Shown: positions 48,201 through 58,900 of the stretch, one piece after another | Numbering within the stretch: the first letter of the stretch is position 1 | Layout: each line of letters starts with the position of its first letter | NCBI GenBank assembly: GCA_040954595.2 | Contig: CM082591.2 | Location: 1,550,001 to 1,614,000 of the forward strand | Reading direction: 5' to 3' | Source: Balanoglossus misakiensis | Lineage: Eukaryota; Hemichordata | Length of the DNA: 64,000 nt | Notes under the pieces: model-generated | What the model was told of the DNA's origin: nothing | Database searches by the model: none | The model's input: the letters and a program-made list of their open reading frames with translations, nothing else | Translations under genes and position numbers: made by a program

Positions 48201-51200
48201 CAGCTGATATTGCTCTTGAAGACAATTATGCAAGAGCAGCTTGGCTTGCAATTGATCAGGTGTGGCACTTTAAGGGTTAAAGTTACAAAGCATACCTCGG
48301 CCAGTATCTCATTGACATATTCCTCATCAACGCTGTCATCACATACCACTGGTCCTATTCCTCCACCATCTCCTGAAAGATAATAATACAATAATATATT
48401 TACATATTAGTAGATATGTTAACCATTAAATCTTTATCAAATCAAGTTCTGCTGTTTAATAATTCTATCATCTATGATTTCAGAGTAATGTGTGTCTCTT
48501 TGGAGAGCATTTAACCCATCAAGTGCTGTTCTTAACAATCGATTCATAGTAAATTGTCCTGAATTGTATTTTTTTTCTGGTTTGATAGTCTGAGAGTTTT
48601 ATAGCATTATCTGATAAACAAAACTTACTGTTCAAAAAGTATAGTTCCAGTTCATCAAACCTGGCTTGGTCATATGAAGCTATCAACTGTAGTGGAATTC
48701 CAGCTGTGTTGGCCTCTGTCATTTCATCTGTCATCAAGATTGGTTCTAATGCCTTGGCTAAACTTCTTGAATCTTCAAGACAGCTTCCCCGCAATCTGTA
48801 GAGATTATAAAGTCTACGCATGTTGGCTGTGATTTGCAGAGACCCTGTTTCCATACTGGTTATGTCCACTTCACCCAAATTCTCAGTGCAGACTTTATTG
48901 ACTTTCTCAGTGTCATCACTGTTGGATACCACATCAGATGCTCTTCTCTTCAACTGTTGTTGGCAGTTGTTCCAAGCTGTAGATGCTGCCTGTTGCCTTT
49001 CCTCATTCTGGCCCTCATTTTCTGCTCGATGTTGCTGATAGGCATTTTCATCCAGTTGGACGTGGATTGCAATTTTTGTGTCAGCTGAAGATAGGAGAAA
49101 GAACGTGCTTTAGCTCTTGAAATCAACACTGTATGTTTTGTAGGATTTTGCTGCTTTAGTACTTACTCCCAACCACTCCACTCGATTTTACTAATATCTG
49201 TAGTCACTTAAAATTAATTACTTTAGAAATGAACAGGTTTGTAAATGGTGATTTGCAGATAATGAGAAATTGTAGGCACAACAGAACTCAGTTTACTTTT
49301 TAGAAATAAGATGGTATCTCAGTGATGCATGCAATTGTCAGTGCAGGTTTCACTATTTGACCAAATTTACTCTTGTAGTTGAAAAATAAAGCAACAATTA
49401 CCAGTATGTATCATTAACTAGACACAGGATATAATTTACTAAAAGTGTACACTGTACATACCTGTTACATTTTGTCTGTCCTTTGAAGTCAACAAACTGG
49501 TGAATTTGGCGTAACACTTGTTGACATCTTCACACTCCATGAAAGCCTTCTTCAGCTCCTTAGCTTCTTCAAAAGCTAACCTGGTCTTCTGGACACTCCA
49601 TATTATCTTCTCTGAAATCTTATCAGATGAGTGTGACACTACACATTTGTCTGCGTGGTATGGAAAGTATTTCTTGACTAACTTTCCAAGCTGGGAATAT
49701 TCATCAGGATAGGTTGGTAGTCCAACTGCTATAGATTCTAAACCGCTATATGGATAGTCCTTGTAGACAGAGACAGGAAGACAACTGTGAGATTGATGCA
49801 CTGATATCATTAAGGTCTTTTCTGAGTAATCTGGGTGAGGATATGCCATTACATGATTGCTGTTCATCTGCTGTAGAATATGCTTCAGTTCAGCCTCACC
49901 TGCTCCCCGTATTGACCAATTCAGAAGTTTGTTGTGAAAGTCTTTCACCGTGTTTGCTGCACTTCCAATAGCAGCTGCTATTGTCTCACATCTGTCCAAG
50001 GCTTCTTGTGTATCAATCTGCCCGTATGTCAGTATGCTGTGAGTAGTCATTCCATCTAGGAACGTTGGGTCTTTTCTGAAAAAGACTTCAGCAGGTCTGG
50101 GAAAAATCTCTTCATGAGGGATCATGTGTAGTTCCCTGCCATCAAAGGTAGCCCGGTATTCGTTCTGGAAATGCTCATACATGCTTGGACCAATTGAAAA
50201 TATGATATCAGCTTTACTGGCCAGCTTCAGCATCATTTCACTTAACTTTCCTTTTGGTTGTTTCAACCGACAGTTGCGTTCTTCATAGGCATGGTTGATC
50301 ATCACTAGTTCTGCATCAGGAAACAATTTTTTTCTGATATTTGCAGCAGCGAATCCAGTCCTCGGAGCATAACCAACAACATACTTGATGTTTTGTAGCT
50401 GTCTGAGGTGAGGGTAGTAGATTTCATGATTCATCAACCACTTAAGTTCTGGCTTGTCTTCCTCTGGTTCAACCCCTTCCCTTTTTTGTGCTGGAATCAA
50501 TGTAACCCGACACTTGGCAGCATCTGCCTTCTGATCATCACTGACTTTGACACCAACCAGAGTGGAGTAAGCTCTTCCTTCTTTGGTTTTCCTTTTACAG
50601 AAATCTTGTACAAGAATTCTGTGAAACCCAGTCAAGCCACAATCTTCTTTGTTCCATTCATTATACACAAACAGTGCCCCAGGAGGTGGTTCAGGAAGAT
50701 GGGGTTGATGAAGTTTGGCTTCAGGGAAGAGACTTTCATGGATTGCTTTGGCTGCATTGTTTGTCTTTGGAGAATATCCGACTACATGTTGGATGTTTTT
50801 CAGTTTCTTCAGTCCTGGGAAGTAGACCCAATGGTTGAAGAGCCAGTGTTCTCCAGGTGGGTCTTTCTTTGGATCCAACCACTTGTTTCTTTTCGCTGGG
50901 ATCAAAGTAGCATCAAAACTTTCTGCATCTTTCTTTTGTTCTTCACTCACTTTAACTTCAAGGGTAGTACAGTGGAGTTCAGAAACTTTATCAGACTTAA
51001 TCTTTTCACGGAACTCATTGACAAGCATATGACTTGGTTTTGTAATCTTCCCTTCTGAGGTTGTGTCCCAGGTTGGTAGTAGCAGTAACGCTGCAGCTGG
51101 TGGTTCAGGAAGTGAGAGTTGGTGAAGTTTGGCTTCAGGGAAGAGACTTTTATGAATTGCCACTGCAGCATTTTTTGTGTTTGGAGAGATTCCCACTACA

Positions 51201-51940
51201 TGCTTGATGTTTAGCAGTCCCTTCAAGTCTGGGAAGTATGTACCATGGTTAACAAGCCAGTGTATTCCAGGGGGGTCTTCAAGAGGATCCATCCTCTCGT
51301 CTCTTATAGCTGGGATCAAAGTAACATCAAATTTCTCTCCATCTTTCCTTTGTTCTTCACTCACAACAACATCAAGTGTAGTACAGTAGGATTGAGAAAC
51401 TTTCTCTGACTTCAGGGTTTCTTCTCTAAATTTTGTGACAAGCTGGTGAGTTGGTGTTGTTGTCTGATCTTCTGATTCTGTCTGCCATGTTTGCATGACC
51501 ATTAATGCTGCCACAGGTGGTGGGTCAGGAAGACTGAGTTGATGAAGTTTGGCTTCTGGGAAGAGACTTTCATGAATTGCTTTGGCTGCATTGTGTGTCT
51601 GTGGAGAATATCCGACAACATGTTGGATGTTTTTCAGGTCCTTCAGGTCTGGGTAGTAGACCAAATGGTTGAAGAACCAGTGATCTCCAGGTGGATCTTT
51701 CTTTGGATCCAACCACTTGTTTCTTTTGGCTGGAATCAAAGTGACATTCACACTCTTTGCATCTTTCTTTTGTTCTTCACTCACTTCAACTTCAAGGGTA
51801 GTACAGTGGAGTTCAGTAACGTTCTCAGACTGGAGTGTGTTTTCTTGGAGATGTTTGATTATAGCTTGAGTTGGTTGGGAGGTCTTTGCCTTCTTGTCCC
51901 ATGATTTCAATAAAACCAGTGCTGCAGATGGTTCGGACAT
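42283..51940 (-). CDS. GT-B-like tandem repeat / coiled coil / NHL beta-propeller protein, copy 1 (complete)
   Basis: Not a family I can name. Exons, 5' to 3': 51940-49462, 49084-48629, 48372-48296, 48061-47983, 47563-47300, 47065-46448, 46293-45988, 45858-45796, 45676-45614, 45494-45432, 43094-42283; phases close and predict about 1,759 residues. Residues 6-420 are three tandem repeats of about 138 residues; a fourth (421-555) continues into a domain up to 826 that reads like a GT4-type GT-B glycosyltransferase (A-D-I-I-F-S-I-G near 577, G-L-E-S-I-A-V-G-L-P near 733). Segments 827-1118 are unassigned. Residues 1119-1324 form a coiled coil; 1325-1489 is an acidic repetitive hinge partly made of 21-residue mini-exons. 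Residues 1490-1759 are an NHL propeller. Coil plus NHL recalls TRIM-NHL proteins, but there is no RING or B-box. The start at 51940 follows a possible splice acceptor; an in-frame ATG at 52027 would add 29 residues. No signal peptide or membrane segment is seen, so it is probably cytosolic. A sensing or recognition role is inference. Confidence 0.85.
43140..44115. repeat. Degenerate tandem repeat (about 490 bp unit) in the last intron of copy 1
   Basis: Two diverged units about 490 bp apart share blocks such as GTTAGTGTTTTA (43160 and 43654) and GTTGCCATGGTAAC / GTTGTCATGGTAAC (43439 and 43929), the latter followed by similar 80-bp tails. CCATGG-centred inverted motifs recur roughly every 160 bp. 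The corresponding region of copy 2 is about 56835-57830. Confidence 0.6.
45420..46064. repeat. Tandem array of 182-bp units, each carrying a 63-bp mini-exon (copy 1)
   Basis: Three intact mini-exons on the minus strand (45858-45796, 45676-45614, 45494-45432) lie exactly 182 bp apart. Each has its own CAG acceptor and GTATG donor. A fourth, related 3' exon end at 45988 belongs to the fused 306-bp exon. Each mini-exon encodes about G-S-K-E-I-S-E-D-T-K-G-A-S-I-S-T-E-P-S-K and begins and ends in the same phase, so copies can be included or skipped without a frameshift. Confidence 0.88.
46804..46911. repeat. 54-bp in-frame tandem duplication in the coiled-coil exon of copy 1
   Basis: Two adjacent, nearly identical 54-bp blocks encode T-E-S-V-E-N-K-R-K-L-V-G-E-I-T-K-L-Q twice. 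Copy 2 has a single block. The insertion adds 18 residues, which changes the register of the predicted coil. Confidence 0.85.
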
Positions 51941-52845
51941 AATTGCATTCCTGCTTGGAAGAAACATATTGTACCCTGGTATAGTTAATGAGAAGTTGAC
52001 CAGTGATTGTGGTGATGATGTGATCATGTTTCATTTGTATCGAGAATGGACAAAATCAATGCAGTTGATTCAGTGGATGTAGGGTATACTGGTATGTGAT
52101 GTGACACTGTATTAAAGACAGCTCCCTAAAGGTCAAATGAGGTCACTGTCTGTGTAAAACCAGACCACAACATGTACAATTAAATATTAACCTTACTCTG
52201 CATGATAGTATCATGTCTACGTATTGATTGATAGAAAAGTTAGAGCTTAATAATCGTGATTGGCAAAAACAGATTGTCTCAATCTTACAGTTGTTGACAG
52301 AATTTCAAAGTAGAGTTAAAGTAGAATTTTATTTAGATAAAATTCGCTCTGTGATACCAACAAATAATTTGAAGGCATTGACTTTGAGGGGTAGACGACT
52401 GTTGAAATGATCACTTCTGTCATAATAAAACACTCTACCAACTTAGGTCTGTAAAAAAGTGGACAATTTTCTCACAAGACATGGCTTTGTTTCCAGGAAT
52501 CCTACATTTATAAATGCACAATCTCCACAAATTGTCATGAAAGTTAGTGCTCACGAGGCAAAATCACGTCTTTGATCGAGTTTGGTTCTAGGCTTACATG
52601 AGTACTGCATGTGATTTTCATGTGATACCTGTTGTTGTACCTGTTACATATTGACACAGGACACTATCACCAGTTTGCTGTTTGTGATATCTCCAAAAGT
52701 GCATACATGTACTTAATATTTTGTATAACCTATAGTGTACCGCGTTGGTGAAAATAATTGTCCCTAGTTTTGATATTGATGAATCACAGACAATGTTCAG
52801 ACCCATTAATTCAAATCATGAAAAGTGTAGTGACTTATTTTTTCG

Positions 52846-53760
52846 ATAGAATTCTTTTTTAGGGTGTGTTTCTGTTATATGAAGAAGTCGTTGAGTTTGA
52901 GGACTGAAAGAATTTCAAGACAATAAATCACAAAGTTCTATACATTTAACATACCCAGTAATGTTGTAACAGAGAGGTTGATTCCTTCAGAAGTTAGAGT
53001 TTCAATCCATTCGATCCATACAAAGATAGAGTAGCTCCCACTGGCAAAAAGAGGAGAAATCCCAGAGTTTGGTTCCGATCGAGTACCACAGAGCTGCTCA
53101 GTACTTGTCACATACCTGTGTTGTAGATGCGATATCAGAGTTTGGAATCTCTTTGCCACTACCCATTTACAATGTCATCTATATGTATTCAATATCTTCA
53201 GTTAAAACACAAGACAATAAATCATCAGCTCCAGTAGAACATACATCTGAAAATGGTTGTAAAAGAGTGGTTGATTCCTTCACAAGTTAGAGCTTCAATC
53301 CTTATACATGTGATATAAGTGGTATTAGTCACATGTAAATTTTTATATAAGTATATTGGTATTCACAATATTCTGGTCATCTGTCAAGCCAAGAAAAGTT
53401 TGGAGGCTTAATTGTTAAGTTATTTCCAATAGAATTCTTTTTAAAGGTGTGTTTCTGTTACATGAAAATGAAAAAGGCGTGGCTTGAGTTTGAGGACTGA
53501 AAGAAAAAGACAGCAAATCACCAAGTTCAATGCAACATTACCTCTTAGTGTTGTAACAGAGAAGTTGATTCCTTCACAAGGTAGAAATCCTGTCCTGAGG
53601 CACACAACTGTATCAAGAGCTCTGCAGGTGACATGCTCACCGGGAAAAAAATGGCAGAAAAGTCGCTGAGTCAGATTTTTTGTACCTCGAGATACCAAGC
53701 ACGCTTGTCATGTGATCTGATAAAATATCTGTGTTGTACATCTAGTCTGGACTCTATCAA
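52846..53760. repeat. Diverged local repeats around an S-E-G-I-N-x-S-V-T-T motif
   Basis: Blocks near 52846-53160 and 53425-53760 share order and wording: TAGAATTCTTTTT, GTGTGTTTCTGTTA, TTGAGTTTGAGGACTGAAAG, then GTTGTAACAGAGA followed by GTTGATTCCTTC. A third, shorter block lies at 53240-53300. On the minus strand the shared core reads (T/P)-(S/C)-E-G-I-N-x-S-x-T-T and is followed by possible donors. It may be remnants of a small exon. Confidence 0.5.
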
Positions 53761-54406
53761 AGTTCAACTGACATTGTCCATTTAGAACATGTCAGTAATT
53801 GAAGTTCAGTTATTAACTTTTACAATGTTTCACTGCAACTAACTAAAACTTCATCAAATGTTTTAAATTTTCTTTGGTTACTGGAACTTTGTCATCTTCT
53901 ATTCAATTCAAATATATTTTGTCTGTTGAATTTCCATTTAATGTTTGTTTAGGACAGTTGGATATATGAGGTAAAGGTCAGATAAGGTCGATTGCAGATA
54001 AAGCCAGTTGTACATGGAATTCATATATTTTGGATCCTTGTCAGAGAATTATTCATTCAAGTTTCAAAGTAGTAATTTTCAACTTCATTGTTCATAACAC
54101 ATACACCTCAACCTTGCAGATGATTTGAGAAAATTATGTAAAATTTGTAACAGACTTTTGTGGTCAGAAAATCTTCAAAAAAACAAAAGAAACAACAAAC
54201 TATTTGCATGAGGGTGCAAAACAAAGAGTTTACTTACAGTGGCCCAACACAGTGGAGATCGAGACACTGTCAAAGTTCAATTGCCAGTCTCCATTGACAA
54301 CATGTCAGCTATTCTAAAATTCTAAAAACCTTTGAAAAAAATGCCCTACAGCTTCATGAATTCAAGAGTTATTAGTACCTTATACTCAAGTTTTTGATAT
54401 TCTTAT

Positions 54407-54426
54407 TACGTACGTACGTACGTACC
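54407..54426. repeat. Short (TACG)n microsatellite
   Basis: Five TACG/CGTA units in a self-complementary run just upstream of the duplicated segment's left edge in copy 2. Confidence 0.75.
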
Positions 54427-54621
54427 GGTATTCAAATCAAGGTGAATGGATAGCCAATAGTAAAATAGTATAATTCAGGGGCAATTTCTGGTTTAAACTC
54501 TCATAAACAATGTGGTTGTTACTTTGTATATATGGCAATCAATGTGTTTATGTCTTAATGTACAGCCACAAACAATAGTTGAGATATCAAACACACAGGT
54601 GTTTAATTTATCACATTTCCA

Positions 54622-54627
54622 TTTATT
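54622..54627 (-). terminator. Polyadenylation signal of the second GT-B/NHL gene
   Basis: Minus-strand AATAAA in the position equivalent to 40843-40848, next to the duplication boundary. Confidence 0.5.
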
Positions 54628-55977
54628 ATATGTAGATATATGTTGCAAACTGACTCGCATGCTAGTTACAAACGTCCAATTCCATCATAAATTCTTGCAT
54701 TCAATAAAATGACTTAACAGTAAGTAACATGACATTCAGCCATTAAATTATTGATGAAATCAGGGTGCCATATACAGATGCACTTTCTCAGCTAAACATT
54801 CAACTACATTTAAAGTTTAAACAAATTAAAAAAAAGTAAATACAAACAGCATGTGATTATTTGCAATAAAAACTCAAAATAACACGATAAACAACTTTAT
54901 ACTATTTGTTTACTGACTATGTACATTTTAGTAACGAAAATATCAACTAAAAACTAAGAAAGCATGCTAGAGTATCATACAATCTGCGCAAGTCATCTTT
55001 GCTTGCCAAAGCTGCATGTTTCTATCGGGCAAAAGGACAGTGGCCTCAAAACATACAGGACGATCGAGGATGGCTGTATTAACGCTTTTCAGCCAGACAG
55101 CAAAATTTTACTCCTTGAAATCGACTAAATAAAATAAAAAACAAACTTTCTGTACAAACTGCAAAGTTACTTTTCACGCTAGTCTCATCGAGCTCTAAGT
55201 GCGCCCTCTACACCATGATTAATCAAAAGTGGATATGCAAATCATGGCGGTAAAACTTCGCCGTTCACATGGTTCACATCCCTTGTTCATATATATTTGA
55301 AATAACAACAATTTTGGACTACAGAATGGAAATATGTACAAATTACAATACAATATATATCAGGCGATTTGCAGGTAAGTTTTTAGAATTATTTTGCACA
55401 CATAAATTGATGAATCGCCTTCATCCTTTCGGATGCAATGGAGATCTGATGGGAAATGGACCTCACATCATAACTTTCAGACCCCTCCATGTCAAAATTC
55501 ATTAAAGAAATGAGTAAAAATATTCCAAAACGACTCAGATTTGGATTGTTTATACTCGTTACACGAAGCGACTGTAAACTGAACTATTTTTCTTTCAAAA
55601 ATGTCTTTGCAAATTTGAAAAAAGAACCCAATTTTTGATTGTTTACATGCCAAGTTGACGGATTGCATTCAGTTTCAATCAGTCTTGTCTCAAAATCCCT
55701 CAGAATAAACTGCAAAAATTACTCAAAACACCCTCAGTTTATTTTGCCTCCACTCAGTAGATGTAGCGACTGCACCTACAATTAATTTCTGTTTTGAATT
55801 TTACTTCAAAATGTGGAAAATAACTCCAAAAATTGTGAAAGTGACATTGGTTCAGTTTGTACTTCGTTGCCATGGCGTGCAATCAACAACAGTCGGAAAT
55901 TCATCGACGCTGCCTCTAAATTTTCTCCCAAATTTCACTTTTTTGATGTCGTGTGGACATGCATTTCATGGTGATGT

Positions 55978-58900
55978 TTATGTCTGCTTGTAGAATACTT
56001 TGATTTGGTCGCTAACCCGCTCTCTAACAGCAATTCTGTCACCGCTGACTGCAAGGAACTGAGGGTATCTCACCTCACCTTCAAATAAGTGACAGATCCA
56101 CCCCCCACCAAATCTCCATTTCACAATCCTATCATTCCACGAATCACACACAAACAAATTATCGTCGTCATCGACGTCAATGCTAACTGGAAGCCACAGC
56201 TGACCAGGACCTGAACCTTTCACACCAAATTGATACAAGAATTTCAATTCAGCATCAAAACACTTGATGCAGTTATTGTGACTGTCAGACACCATGATGA
56301 CATTCTTACTGTTGACCACCACAGAGTATGGGTAATGGAATTGTGTTTGGCCACGACCAAGATCACCAACCTCTGCAACACACTGACCATCTTGGGTGTA
56401 CTTGAGTAGCCGATGACCTTCGAGCTCAGTGACCAAAACAAATCCATTCAGTAGAGCGATGCCCCTGCCAGTGACACCTTCAGGTAGAGTAATTATTCTA
56501 AGAATTTTATTGTTTTGATCACAAACAACAATTTGAGAATTTCCATTATCACTTATGAAGTAGATGTTGTCATGGGAGACAGCTACAACCTCTGGCTGGA
56601 ATGGCTTTGCAAACTGACCATCAAAACTTCCCAAGACTTTGTCACAGGTGTAATCTTGATTCAGTATCTGTACAACCCTGTTGCCTGAGTCACACACCAC
56701 CAGTTTGTCAGCATGGAACACCATACCTCTCGGTTCTTTAAACTTTCGCCCTGGCTTTGGACTTTGGCCATCCAGTGTCCTCACTGACCAGTGACCTGTT
56801 AGGTGAAACAAAGGTCAAAGGTCAAACATGCTATATTGAAATGCATTAGGAATATGCTAGAGTTAGTGTTTTATTGTTCATTTTAACAAGAGAAAACATA
56901 TTACAAAATAAACGAATCATTGCTATGACAACTGAACTACTAAGGGGTAGTTTTTCTACACATGTTTACAGTGACAAATAACCATGGCAACCAGAGTAAC
57001 CATGAGTTTCTTGAACTATTTTTTTTTCTCTGCAATATAGCTAGGAGGAAATTTACTTTGTCTCTTTTTGACAGCTTTACTATAATATACATGAATGACT
57101 ATCTTATTTAACCATTCAATAGATATACTATTGTTGATGTTGCCATGGTAACACATTCAAAGAAATCAGTTCAAAAATAATCTTTTACTTGTAACTTTTG
57201 ACTCGGTAGACATTTCATGACAATTCTTGAACTGAGTTTCAGGGATAATTCTTTGGTCCATTATTTTTAGGAAAAAATGTATGATGGTAGCATTATTCAC
57301 TGGTAACCATGACAACTGAACCTTAATGTATTTTGTAAAACATTGGCAATGTGCTAAAGTTAGTGTTTTACTTTAACTTTAAACCTTTTTTTACAAATTT
57401 TACTTTTTTTGCAAAAGTTATTGCCATGATATATTTCTGCCAAATTACTTTATACATACACATTTTCCAATACCAAGTAACCATGGAAACTGGACAAAAT
57501 GTCAATATCAGTTGCTAATTCTATTTTTTATAACAAGTAACAGAAATATTTATTTAGAGTCTTTGTAACCCATGAAAAATGTTCCTATTCAACTGCTCAA
57601 TAAATTTAGTGACAGTATTGTTGTCATGGTAACACATCTTAACAGATCAGTACAGGAATAATCTTTGCCTTGTAATTTTGGAATTAGTAGGTCTTACATA
57701 AAAATTCTTCAACAATGTCTCAAGGATCATTGCCTACCTTATACTTGTAGCTTTTCAGTGCCAAGAAACCAGGGCAACAAGACAAACATCAATTTCTGAA
57801 ACTATTTCTATTGCTTGGCAATATAAAGTAAAAAGCTATCCTATCTGTCATTTTATTGACAGACTATTATAATACAAAGTATTTCTAACTTTATGTACTA
57901 TCTGTAATGTTGTTGTGCCAAAGATTTTGTTTCTTTTCCCAGCCAACCAGAGATGGTCTGCTTTTCAATCAGTAATTGTCATATTGGTGAACAGAGAAGA
58001 ATTATCTACTCCTTAGCTGAGAGGGCTTGTACTTTCTTTGACCAGGTGAATATTTTTGTGAATAAACCCTTGAGAAAATTATTGGTGTAAACCTTTCTAA
58101 CTTTAGAGAATTTATTGGAAAGTAAAATGCATGGTTGGAAATTTAGTGATATATTTTTTTGCAAGAGTACACCCTAACCACTTATATAGTGACATCATTT
58201 CAGATTATCTGAGAGATGGAAAACCTGCAGTTACCTAGGATGAGTCATGATAAATAGTCTGTTTCAACACCACTGGCTGTTCCAGATTGTCACTTGGATA
58301 AAAAATTGGTAAGTTCCTAATTTGAATTACCTTTTTTGATTATTTATAATAACAAAATGAAAGTTTCTTGATATTGTGGAATATCTACATGATGTGACAA
58401 TTCCAAAGTCAAATGAAGAAATTGAATGATTGTAGCTAGTGGTTGAAATTGTAGAAATTGAGCATTTTCACCCTGGAACAGAGTTGTTGTATTCTGGCCA
58501 TTGTAACAAAGAGTGAACCTTTCACCCCTTTTTCTTGTGTATGGATTCAACCATACCAATCAAAACAAAAGGCTGAACCACTGTTCTATTTTATATAATT
58601 GCTTTATGCTGTCTGTGTCTGCCAATAATCAGCCTACTTGTACATTGGACATTTACACACAAAATGGGTCATAACTTTTCTTTTTTCTATTCTGGCACAC
58701 CTTGATGCTCCATCAAATGCTCTTGCAGAATTGATCATAGCAAAATTAAACTAATCCACATGATATTGATATTGAGTCAATATCTGCAGGCATTTTTATT
58801 TTTTTATTTTACAGACAAAAGTATTCATCAATCACCAGACAGCCAATCTATTCTTGCAAAGAATACAAAGTTGAATTCAAAGATGACAAGGTTGGTATCT

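Larger units (their letters stand above)
40806..49978. repeat. Downstream copy of a tandem segmental duplication (about 14 kb period)
   Basis: Sequence from here matches the segment beginning at 54583 in the same orientation across 3' UTR, exons and introns. Offset grows from about 13.78 to 14.02 kb through small indels. By eye most stretches differ by about 3-7%. The similarity starts just beside the homopolymer tract and the shared poly(A) signal. Its right limit is unknown, because the second copy runs past the window. Confidence 0.92.
51941..54582. other. Sequence between the two duplicated genes
   Basis: Upstream flank of copy 1 and downstream boundary of copy 2. It should hold the promoter and any 5' UTR exon of copy 1. 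I see no confident coding exon; short repeated blocks are listed separately. Whether this segment is also present upstream of copy 2 cannot be seen from the window. Confidence 0.45.

Noticed and set aside
50408-51058. 216-residue plus-strand ORF
   Set aside because: Exact antisense shadow of the GT-B repeat exon; its length follows from the repeat composition on the other strand, and it resembles no protein I know.
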